The notes under the pieces were generated by a model. The model was given only the letters and a program-made list of their open reading frames with translations, had not been told where the DNA came from and did no database searches. From UBA5499 sp002426275 (GTDB lineage Bacteria; Bacillota; DTU084): a stretch of 21,801 nucleotides of DNA. Both the position numbers and the translations under genes were made by a program. Shown one piece after another: positions 14,762-21,801 of this stretch; the first letter of the stretch is position 1, and each line of letters starts with the position of its first letter. The stretch spans positions 1-21,801 of the forward strand of contig CALASN010000187.1 of NCBI GenBank assembly GCA_937888735.1, given 5' to 3'.

Positions 14762-17700
14762 ATGGGTAAAGTAGTGAGGTTTATTTGTTCTGTGATAGCA
14801 GCAGTTCTGTGGTTTCAGGCTGCTCAAGCAGCAACCTGGCAGGCCAGTAGCCATCAGGAGGAAGCGGCTTTGGCCGGAGATGGGCTTGCTACATCAGTTT
14901 GGGCCTCGGCTGCTGTTAGCGCTTATACCCCGCAGTGGCTGATGGTGGATTTAGGTGAGAAGCTGGAGTTTTCTGCGCTGAAGTTGCAAAATAGCGGCCA
15001 GGGCGAGGGAGGTAACTATTACTCCCCTCGCAAAAGCCTTCTGGAAGGTTCTAACGATCCTGTTGCCTGGTTAAGTCCTAAAGAAGCGAATTGGACGAAA
15101 ATCGCGGACTTCAATTTACCTAATGCTAGTGGCAGCCATACCTTATCTTTTGCTAAGGTAAGCTTTCGCTTTGTGAGGCTTTCTGTGCAGTCCAGCTGGG
15201 TAGAAAATGGCAGGGTGGAGATTGCGGAACTGAAGCTTCTGCCCTCCCTTCTTGCCTCAGCGCAAGTGAAAGGGATCAAGATCAGTTCCCACGTAGCAGG
15301 ACACGCTGTTACCCTTGCTGTTGACGCAGAGGTGGCGAAAAATTTCCCGGAAGCTGTAGTTGTGGAGCTGAGAGTGAAAAAAGACGGTGAGGTGCTGGCA
15401 GAGAAAACTGTCTCCCTGTTGGTCAGCCAAAACCTCATTAGCCAGAACTTCTCTGATCTAGCCGGAATCGATCTCTTCCTGCCCCCTCCTAAATATGAGG
15501 TGGAGGTGAAGCTCCTGCGAGGGACGATCTTAGCGCAGGCGCAGACTGCTAAGGTAGTGGGGATTGAAGAAGCTAAGGGGATTTTCACCTCTCCTTTCAA
15601 CTCAGCTGAATTTGATCGCTATGGTGGTTTTCGCGGCATCAAAGGTCAGCAGACAGGTTTTTTCCATACAGAAAGGATCGGCCAGCGCGATTGGTTTATC
15701 ACGCCGGAAGGCAATGCTTTCTGGAGTCTTTCCATCGACGTATTGATGATGCTAGAACATTGGTCTATACCACATGTAGATTTTTGTCAGGACAGGTACG
15801 GTGACGATTATGGTTTTGCCAAATATAACGTGCCTAGGGTAAAGGCATTAGGTTTCAATAGCGCTGGCTTTTGGACCACCCCAGCCATCCGCAGGCAAAT
15901 GCAGGCCTATGATTTCCCCTATTTTATCAATTTAGGTCTGATGCCTCGTAATGAGGTCTATCAATTAAAAGATAAAGACGGAAAATCCCTTAGCGCCAGG
16001 GACTTAAATGCAGTTGTGGATCCATTCAATCCTCAGTGGCGCCAGCTAGTTCTTGATGCCACTGCTAATTTAGACAGCAGTGATCCGTATCTGATTGGCT
16101 ATTTCATCGATAACGAAATCGGAATCATGTGGCCTACCCATCATCTGTATGATTTCTTTTACAGTCCATATACCTATAGCGTATTTGTGGAAATGTTGCA
16201 GGGCAAATACTTAACCATCGAGCGGTTAAATCAAGCCTGGTCCAGCGAATATCATCATTATAACTACACCAGCTTCACCCAGATTAAGCAAGATCCGCCT
16301 CAGGTGCGGGGAGAAGACGATCCGGTGGCCATAGACCTTGCCCTGATGGAACGGCGGATCATAAAAGAGCTAGTGGAGTTTCCCATCTCCGCCATCCGTA
16401 GGGTAGATCATAATCATTTGATCGTTGGCCTGCGGTTCGCCGGAACTTTTTATCCGGAGTATATGGATTTATTTGCTAGCTATGATGTGAACTCCATTAA
16501 CATCTATAATAGCGCCTATAGCTCACAGTTGGGCTATCACTATTACACCATGCCTAAACAAATCGCGCAACTCACTGGCAAACCCGTGATCATTACTGAG
16601 TTTTCCTTTAAAGCTGACGATTCAGGCCTGCCCAATGATCGAGGCGCCGGCTGCAAGGTAGAAACGCAAGAGGAGCGGGCAAAAGGATATGCGGCAGTGT
16701 TAACTGCCCTTGCAGGGCAAGGATATGTGATCGGAGCGCACTATTTTTCCTGGCAGGATTCGGAGACATCAGAACGCTCTAACTATGGGATTGTAAACTG
16801 GCAGGAGAAAATGTATCGGCCGTTAGCCGAGACTATGAAACAATTAAATCCCCATCTCTACCAGTTAACAACCCAGGTGAAGGACCCCACAGAGGCACTT
16901 GAGCTGCTCTTTACGCCTGAGGAAGGCACAACAACCTGGATTCGGGGTAAGATTCCGTATTTTGTCAATTACACTTATCAAAAACAAGCTGATGATAGTA
17001 GCTGGCTTTATGTAGGAAAGCCATATATCGGGTCTTTGGCAGCGGATACAGACTTTCAAAATCTCTTGGCGCGACCTAAGACTGTTTTTTCCTTTACAGA
17101 TCAGCTCACAAGCTCAGGACGAAAGAGCTGGCAGGCACCGCTTTCTCGATTTTTCAGCAGTTACCAGCTGGGCACACCTAGCGAGCTAGGTGCGGAATCT
17201 GTCTTGGTTGATGATTTTGAAAGGGACAACGCCTGGCAGATCACCACTTGGCTAAATACTGGCGAGACTGCCGGCTCAGCTATCTGTGTGACAGATTCTG
17301 AAGCATTTACAGGTAGCGGTAGCTTGCAAATAGACTATTCTTTGACCAGCTCTGGTTTGGACCATTTTCTCATTGTTAAAGAAGGACAGTGGAATTTAAA
17401 AGAGTATAACGGGTTAGAATTTGCCTTCAAGGGCGATGGCTCAAATCTTCGCCTGGCCATCTTCTTAATGGATAGCCGTGGCGCTGCCAAAGCCCGTTAT
17501 TATGGCTACAATGCGCCCTTCACAGCAAAAGACGACCAGTGGGTTAAACTGGCCATCAATTTCGCTACCGATCTCCCTTTGGCAGATGGTGGCGCTGACA
17601 TGGAAAAGATCAGTTATATCGCGATCATGTTCAATGATGGCAACAGCAAAGCCCCCCTTTTGGGAACGGTTTACCTAGATGACATCCGGCTGGTAAAGTT

Positions 17701-18682
17701 GCCTGCCTTCCAGGTGGCAGGCAGGCAGGTAGTGTGCGATCCCCTTGCTTTATTAGTAACCGGCACCCCTAAAGCTGGGGTGGTGCCGGTGCTCACAGAC
17801 AATAGCGGCCGCTTTGCCCTTCTGTGGCACAATCGGCAGACCGAGCAATATTTCCTGAGCAACCCCAGTTTTTTAGCGCGCTCTTTTGAGCTAAGCAGAA
17901 GCTTTTTCAGTTTTCTTCAGGAGAGACTTGGCGGCACCCAGGTGCCTGATGATGGGTTTATCAGGTTAGGCGATCTATTAATCCGCTATTTGCCCCCTGC
18001 TTCTCCGGGGGACAGTTTCCATGAAGAAGCATGGTTTTATTACGACAGCAGTGCTTTGAAAGTGAGCGATGCCAGCTGGAGCGATTACTGGCAAGCGGAG
18101 GAAGAAAAAGGTTGCTTTAAGTTATTGCGCGTGGTAGAGCAAACCAGACTGGAATTTACTGTGGTGGGTTTAACTGAGGTGACCATTTACCCTCGGGAGG
18201 TTATCGCCGGCTGGGACGATGCCAACACCAAACTTTATCTAGTAGGCTCCCGAGGGGAGCTTTTGGAACATCCCTTTGCGGTGATAGGTGACGGAATAAA
18301 GTTTACTCCTGCGCCTGAAGCCTATAATTACCTCTTGCTCAGCGAGCCGTTGCCAAAGACTAGTTGCCAGCTCAAGGATTTGGCGCTCTTTCCCAATCCT
18401 TTTTCTCCCAATGCGTCCGGAGGCAGAGATGAACTTAATATCGTCTATGAAATCACAGGCCAGATGTGGAGCAGCGCTTTGGTCCGGGTTGCGGTTTTTA
18501 ACTTAGAAGGGAAGCTAATAAGAGAGCTCTGGTATGGTCAGCAAGGGCCAGGAGGCCAAGTGGCGCGTTGGGATGGCAAGGATAGTAAGGGCAGAAGCGT
18601 TCCTAGTGGTCTCTACCTATGCAGGGTGGAAATACAAGGCACCAAAGAGGTACTGCAGAAACCCTTTGTGGCGGTTAAATAA
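14762..18682 (+). CDS. Large secreted GH50/agarase-like glycoside hydrolase with discoidin, jelly-roll and FlgD-type Ig domains
   Basis: The 1306-residue product has a signal peptide (to AAQA, ~23). A discoidin domain (~24-165) is homologous to those of the three preceding genes (TPQWLMVDLGEK, PRKSLLEGSN). An Ig-like domain (~170-265) leads to a clan GH-A barrel (~280-700) of a different family. Acid/base Glu452 is in GYFIDNEIG and nucleophile Glu613 in VIITEFSFKADDSGLPN, followed by TQEERAKGYAAV, GAHYFSWQD and SNYGIVNW. This set is characteristic of GH50 beta-agarase-like enzymes. A CBM11-like jelly-roll follows (~815-980, VDDFERDNAW...FKGDGS...VYLDDIRLV), then ~220 residues of unassigned beta-rich sequence and a FlgD-type Ig (~1209-1306, FPNPFSPNASGGRDE...WDGKDSKGRSVPSGLY). 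GH50 enzymes are retaining beta-galactosidic agarases, so a galactan-like polymer is possible; family placement is tentative, catalytic competence likely. Start follows GGGGTAGGGG. Confidence 0.72.
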   Translation: MGKVVRFICSVIAAVLWFQAAQAATWQASSHQEEAALAGDGLATSVWASAAVSAYTPQWLMVDLGEKLEFSALKLQNSGQGEGGNYYSPRKSLLEGSNDPVAWLSPKEANWTKIADFNLPNASGSHTLSFAKVSFRFVRLSVQSSWVENGRVEIAELKLLPSLLASAQVKGIKISSHVAGHAVTLAVDAEVAKNFPEAVVVELRVKKDGEVLAEKTVSLLVSQNLISQNFSDLAGIDLFLPPPKYEVEVKLLRGTILAQAQTAKVVGIEEAKGIFTSPFNSAEFDRYGGFRGIKGQQTGFFHTERIGQRDWFITPEGNAFWSLSIDVLMMLEHWSIPHVDFCQDRYGDDYGFAKYNVPRVKALGFNSAGFWTTPAIRRQMQAYDFPYFINLGLMPRNEVYQLKDKDGKSLSARDLNAVVDPFNPQWRQLVLDATANLDSSDPYLIGYFIDNEIGIMWPTHHLYDFFYSPYTYSVFVEMLQGKYLTIERLNQAWSSEYHHYNYTSFTQIKQDPPQVRGEDDPVAIDLALMERRIIKELVEFPISAIRRVDHNHLIVGLRFAGTFYPEYMDLFASYDVNSINIYNSAYSSQLGYHYYTMPKQIAQLTGKPVIITEFSFKADDSGLPNDRGAGCKVETQEERAKGYAAVLTALAGQGYVIGAHYFSWQDSETSERSNYGIVNWQEKMYRPLAETMKQLNPHLYQLTTQVKDPTEALELLFTPEEGTTTWIRGKIPYFVNYTYQKQADDSSWLYVGKPYIGSLAADTDFQNLLARPKTVFSFTDQLTSSGRKSWQAPLSRFFSSYQLGTPSELGAESVLVDDFERDNAWQITTWLNTGETAGSAICVTDSEAFTGSGSLQIDYSLTSSGLDHFLIVKEGQWNLKEYNGLEFAFKGDGSNLRLAIFLMDSRGAAKARYYGYNAPFTAKDDQWVKLAINFATDLPLADGGADMEKISYIAIMFNDGNSKAPLLGTVYLDDIRLVKLPAFQVAGRQVVCDPLALLVTGTPKAGVVPVLTDNSGRFALLWHNRQTEQYFLSNPSFLARSFELSRSFFSFLQERLGGTQVPDDGFIRLGDLLIRYLPPASPGDSFHEEAWFYYDSSALKVSDASWSDYWQAEEEKGCFKLLRVVEQTRLEFTVVGLTEVTIYPREVIAGWDDANTKLYLVGSRGELLEHPFAVIGDGIKFTPAPEAYNYLLLSEPLPKTSCQLKDLALFPNPFSPNASGGRDELNIVYEITGQMWSSALVRVAVFNLEGKLIRELWYGQQGPGGQVARWDGKDSKGRSVPSGLYLCRVEIQGTKEVLQKPFVAVK

Positions 18683-18699
18683 AGTGAATTGGAGGAGCC

Positions 18700-21657
18700 A
18701 TGAAACGGTTAACAACAATTTTCGCTTTGCTGTTAGTGCTCATAGTCAGTCTGCATGTAGACGGTGCAGTCAGCACTCATTTAAATACCTATGACTGGAC
18801 CTTAGCTGATAAGCTCAGCCCCCTGCTGGTAGGACGGGAAGGGAATTGTCTGGGCAGCGCTGTCTCCATAAGCCCGCAAAGTCAAAGGCAGGATGTCGCC
18901 CTTGAGGTTAAGTATCAGTTCAACACCCCGCAAAGCTGGTTCACTTTCAGCCAAAAGGGAGCGTGGGATCTCACTGGGCAGGACAGTTTCAATTTTTCCT
19001 GGCGCCAGGATGGTTCTGGGGTGGGCCTGAGCATCTATTTTTTAGACAGCTCTGGCAAATACCTTCTCTACAGCTATGGTTCAGGCCAGCGGCAGTTGCG
19101 GGCTGTAGGCACAGGCTGGGCAAATGTGAAGATCGATTTAAAACGTCCTTGGGCAAATACTGCGCCTAATCTAAGCGATATTGTGCAGGTGGCCTTTGGT
19201 TTGGATGGGCAGGTCAGCCTGAAAAACAGCGGTCAACTAACTTTCAAAGAAATCTTTTTCCAAGGCAGAATCGAAGCTGAGAAGAGGATTTTTTCTCTGG
19301 GCTACCAGTGGCTGGAGGGTGAGGAAGCACGGGAACACAATTTTTCCGGGGTGGTGAATAAGCCCGGTACAAGCGCAGGCAAACATCTGTCGCTTTGGAA
19401 AGCTAACCCTCCGGCAGCAGAAGGCTATTACGTCACCTATGAGCTAGTTGCGCCTAACGCCGGCAGCTACGATCTGCTGTTAGCCGGAACTCCGGATAAT
19501 GTGCCTTGGGCTTCACCGTATACTTGGTCCTTAGACAATGGTGAGTTTCGCAAACCTCTAAAGACCGGTGAGAAGTTATATTCAGACAGCTTCAGCTGGA
19601 ATGTTTTGGCTAAAGATTTACAGCTACCGAGGGGCAAGCACTTCCTTACCATTAAGGTGTCAGATCCACGGGCCAATGACGCGCGGTACGTGATGTATAT
19701 CGACAGCATCTTATTGCAGGAAAGTGCTTATCCTTTTCCTCCAGAAGGTCCAAATAAACCCACAGGTTTGAAGCTGCAGACAGCAGAAAGCGGCAACGTG
19801 TTCCTGTTAAATGAGCCCATTGTGATCTCAACCCATTTTTTTGCGAATATCGATGCCCTCAGCTGGCAGGTGAAAGACACTTTTTCCCAAAAGATTATAG
19901 CCCGCGACGAACAAAAAGTTTCCAGCCAGAGCATGCAGCTGCGCTTGCCTATAGCGGAGCCAGGCTGTTATGAACTGACTGTCTCCATCAAGCATAAGGG
20001 GATCGTGGCAGGAAGCAGCGGATTGTCTTTTGCTGTGGTTCGACCCAGTATTTTTCGGGAAAGCCCTTTTGCCAGCGACGGAGCCATCAGTTGGCTGGCA
20101 AAGCCGGAACAATTTGCCCCTCTAGCCTCCTTAATGCAAAAAGCTGGCATCAGCTGGGTGCGGGATCGGATTTCCTGGGGGGAGGTGGAACCTCAAAAGG
20201 GAGTATTTCATTGGGGTAAATATGAAAAGAGCGTAAATGCCCAGCACAAAGCGGGACTTAAGATCAGCATGGTATTCCATGGCGCTGCGGATTGGGCCAA
20301 AAAACCAGGTCATAAGCTGCCTGAGCCCGAAGCCATGTATCATTTTGCCTATGAGGCAGGGAAGCACTTTGCTGACAGGATTCAGGCCTGGGAGATCTGG
20401 AACGAAGCCGATCTCGGCTACACCTCAGGAGCAGATACCCCTGCTCAATACGCTGCAGTCTTAAAGGCTGCCTATCTGGGATTCAAAGCAGCAGATCCTG
20501 AAATTCTGGTGCTCATAGGCGGCTGGGCTGGAATTAGGAATTTTGCAATTCAAACTTTGTATAACGATCTGGACCAATACTATGATTATTTTAATTTCCA
20601 CAGTCACGTACGGAAACCTAATCCCTTTACCACAGCAAAGATTTTAGAGTGGCAGCAATTACTCGGGAAGCTTAAGATCCAAAAGCCCAGCTGGCTCACT
20701 GAGGCGGGTTATGCTATCCCCACAAATCCTGAAGCCCTCTTCAGTCCTGAGGATGCCCTAGACCAGGCGCGCTTTGTGGTGAAGAGTTTCGTGCAATCAC
20801 TAGCCTTGGGCGTGGATAAGCATTTCTTTTTCGTCTTTCCCTATTATTTAGAAGGCAGCAGCGAATGGGGGATCCTGCGGAAGGATCTCACCGTCTATCC
20901 GGCTTATGTAGCCCTGGCTAACTTGACGAATACTTTAGGCACAGGACGCTATCTTGGCAAACTTGCCGGAGTCCCGGAAGCGGTTGAAAGTTTCGTTTTT
21001 GACACAGGCTTTGGCAAAGTAGCGGTGTTGTGGTCTGAGCAGGAACTCACCTGGCAGCCAGAAGAATTTGCTAGTGCGCGGAACATCTTAGGTCAACAGA
21101 TCGCTAGTGACTTAGCCGTGGGTCCGGATCCCATTTTCCTGCTGGGAGTGGATGAGCTGGTGCCGCAAGGTGATGAGCAGGAGCTCACCTCTCCTGACCC
21201 TAAGGGGCAATCCAGGCTGGTTCCCGTTCTTGAGTGTAACCTCGACTATAACAGGGAACAAGGTGGCTATGCCAGCATGGGAACAGAGGAGTTCAGCGTC
21301 ACCTTAACCCTTTATAATTTTGGCCAGGAAGCTTTCCAAGCTGAGGCAAGCCTTGCTCTCCCACAGGCATGGCAGGTATCTCCCCAAAAGCAAGTGGTAA
21401 GGGCAGAGGCAGGGAAGGCCGCTACTTGTACCTTCCTTGTGAATCCACATGAGGCTGTGGAAGAAGAGGTGCTGATCCATAGTCTCATCCAGGCGCCAGG
21501 GGAGCAGATTTCCCAATCAAGAGTGATGATCTTCCCTGCAGGTCTCTTCACGGCAGAGGCACCCTATCTGCAAGAAAAAATCCAGATTGATGGCGACCTA
21601 GCAGAATGGAGCAGGAAGCCTATTCAGGTCCGGGAACCTGCCATTGAGGCTTTATGA
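18700..21657 (+). CDS. Secreted clan GH-A glycoside hydrolase (GH39-like), paralogue 4, 3'-truncated in CBM9
   Basis: The 985-residue frame starts with a signal peptide (MKRLTTIFALLLVLIVSLHVDG) behind GGAGG at 18691-18695. Unlike its paralogues it has no discoidin. It carries a CBM11/CIA30-like jelly-roll (~25-190, WRQDGSGVGLSIYFLDSSGK) and a second galactose-binding-like module (~195-340, WLEGEEAREHNF...RYVMYIDSILLQ). Then come the Ig-like linker, the GH-A barrel (~456-765) and the NEW3-like domain (~858-940). Acid/base Glu569 lies in WEIWNEAD and nucleophile Glu668 in WLTEAGYAIP. The sequence then enters a CBM9 (EAPYLQEKIQIDGDLAEW, ~953-970) but stops ~15 codons later at TGA 21655-21657, where the protein at 11778 continues for ~180 residues. 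Composition drops to about 35% GC just past the stop, so the end is a junction rather than a natural terminus. Barrel identity is firm; the stop should not be trusted. Confidence 0.7.
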   Translation: MKRLTTIFALLLVLIVSLHVDGAVSTHLNTYDWTLADKLSPLLVGREGNCLGSAVSISPQSQRQDVALEVKYQFNTPQSWFTFSQKGAWDLTGQDSFNFSWRQDGSGVGLSIYFLDSSGKYLLYSYGSGQRQLRAVGTGWANVKIDLKRPWANTAPNLSDIVQVAFGLDGQVSLKNSGQLTFKEIFFQGRIEAEKRIFSLGYQWLEGEEAREHNFSGVVNKPGTSAGKHLSLWKANPPAAEGYYVTYELVAPNAGSYDLLLAGTPDNVPWASPYTWSLDNGEFRKPLKTGEKLYSDSFSWNVLAKDLQLPRGKHFLTIKVSDPRANDARYVMYIDSILLQESAYPFPPEGPNKPTGLKLQTAESGNVFLLNEPIVISTHFFANIDALSWQVKDTFSQKIIARDEQKVSSQSMQLRLPIAEPGCYELTVSIKHKGIVAGSSGLSFAVVRPSIFRESPFASDGAISWLAKPEQFAPLASLMQKAGISWVRDRISWGEVEPQKGVFHWGKYEKSVNAQHKAGLKISMVFHGAADWAKKPGHKLPEPEAMYHFAYEAGKHFADRIQAWEIWNEADLGYTSGADTPAQYAAVLKAAYLGFKAADPEILVLIGGWAGIRNFAIQTLYNDLDQYYDYFNFHSHVRKPNPFTTAKILEWQQLLGKLKIQKPSWLTEAGYAIPTNPEALFSPEDALDQARFVVKSFVQSLALGVDKHFFFVFPYYLEGSSEWGILRKDLTVYPAYVALANLTNTLGTGRYLGKLAGVPEAVESFVFDTGFGKVAVLWSEQELTWQPEEFASARNILGQQIASDLAVGPDPIFLLGVDELVPQGDEQELTSPDPKGQSRLVPVLECNLDYNREQGGYASMGTEEFSVTLTLYNFGQEAFQAEASLALPQAWQVSPQKQVVRAEAGKAATCTFLVNPHEAVEEEVLIHSLIQAPGEQISQSRVMIFPAGLFTAEAPYLQEKIQIDGDLAEWSRKPIQVREPAIEAL
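20060..21590 (+). repeat. Paralogous GH-barrel + NEW3 block, copy B
   Basis: Partner of 12630-14150, in direct orientation about 7.4 kb downstream. The 23-base identical stretch lies at 21265-21287. The flanking N-terminal modules are unrelated (discoidin in copy A, two jelly-rolls here), so similarity begins inside the gene. Confidence 0.7.
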
Positions 21658-21801
21658 TCCGGTAGGGCTACTAGCAAAAGATAGGACGGTAACTTATAAC
21701 CTTGGCTTTAAGAAAAAGACAAATCTCATAGACATTTCAAACTTAAGTATTGATTTAATTGGCAGGCCTTATGATCCATATTCACCATATCTAAACAGAG
21801 T
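21602..21801 (+). CDS. Partial unrecognised open frame running off the window end
   Basis: A frame different from that of the gene at 18700 is open from just after a TAG at 21599-21601 to the end. Its AT-rich part encodes LYDPVGLLAKDRTVTYNLGF, then KKKTNLIDISNLSIDLIGRP and YDPYSPYLNR. There is no plausible start codon with a ribosome binding site, so it is probably the interior of a gene from the low-GC side of the junction. I do not recognise a family. The other two plus frames have early stops (TGA 21655, and TAG in ATG-ATC-CGG-TAG), which supports this frame as the coding one. Confidence 0.35.
21640..21660. other. Composition and homology breakpoint (3' junction)
   Basis: CBM9 similarity of the gene at 18700 ends here. 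Hand count gives 49 G/C in the last 141 bases (21661-21801), against about 50% in the operon. The join is close to the TGA at 21655-21657, but its exact base is uncertain. Confidence 0.55.

Noticed and set aside
15019..15600. Minus-strand open frame of 193 codons under the GH50-like gene
   Set aside because: It lies inside a well-supported plus-strand CDS with recognisable domains, has no signal peptide or family features, and is Ser/Thr/Arg-rich as expected from an antisense shadow.
17700..17723. 8-bp inverted repeat (TGCCTGCC / GGCAGGCA) and a second imperfect stem near 17761-17790
   Set aside because: Both lie in the middle of a coding region that continues without disturbance, and can arise from repeated GCC/GGC codons; no regulatory role is supported.
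18390..18682. C-terminal domain as a type IX secretion (Por) signal
   Set aside because: The motif matches FlgD-type Ig (NPFSPN...WDGKDSKG...PSGLY). The strong Shine-Dalgarno sites also argue against a Bacteroidetes host, so a T9SS call is not supported.
1..21801. CRISPR arrays, tRNA/rRNA genes, insertion sequences
   Set aside because: No regularly spaced short repeats, no cloverleaf or rRNA-like segments and no transposase-like frames were seen on either strand.

Overview
The window (about 21.8 kb) holds one long run of plus-strand genes for secreted proteins that bind or degrade carbohydrate. From about 460 to 21,650 nearly every gene encodes a protein with an N-terminal signal peptide, and most are built from jelly-roll/discoidin sugar-binding modules, Ig-like linkers and TIM-barrel glycoside hydrolase (GH) domains. 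There is no transporter, regulator, tRNA, rRNA, CRISPR array or transposase in this part. Genes sit 10-70 bases apart, mostly behind GGAGG-like Shine-Dalgarno sites, so they look like one operon.

The organism is probably a diderm (outer-membrane-bearing) bacterium that uses strong Shine-Dalgarno signals. The protein at 801-2534 looks like an outer-membrane beta-barrel: signal peptide, a short coiled-coil like that behind the SLH domain of OmpM-type porins, many amphipathic strands and a terminal Phe. Strong ribosome binding sites plus such a porin would fit a diderm Firmicute (Limnochordia/Halanaerobia type), but this is inference, not identification.

Layout. (1) 22-735: a chimeric open frame, with the N-terminus of an ABC solute-binding lipoprotein (hand-counted GC about 36% up to 450) joined in frame at about 460 to an unrecognised segment of about 50% GC. 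(2) 801-2534: the outer-membrane barrel. (3) 2550-3662 and 3679-5961: two secreted, apparently non-catalytic carbohydrate-binding proteins, the second ending in a FlgD-type Ig domain. (4) A perfect 11-bp hairpin at 5973-5998 separates these from the enzymes. (5) 6033-8876, 8899-11766 and 11778-14717: three tandem paralogues with discoidin + clan GH-A barrel (GH39-like) + NEW3-like domain + variable C-terminal module. (6) 14762-18682: a large discoidin + GH50/agarase-like enzyme + jelly-roll + FlgD-type Ig protein. (7) 18700-21657: a fourth GH39-like paralogue in which the discoidin is replaced by two jelly-roll modules and the C-terminal CBM9 is cut off. (8) After about 21,650 the DNA falls to about 35% GC and a different open frame runs off the end.

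Working model (inference): this is an extracellular glycan-degrading locus. Binding proteins hold the polymer at the surface, four GH39-like enzymes and one GH50-like enzyme cut different linkages, and the barrel could take up products. The substrate is unknown; the GH50-like enzyme hints at a galactose-containing polymer. The main interest is modular shuffling: the same discoidin is fused to two different catalytic folds, the same GH barrel carries alternative C-termini, and one jelly-roll module recurs in three proteins. The two composition breaks at the ends suggest either a chimeric metagenomic contig or a transferred segment, and should be resolved before the edge genes are trusted.
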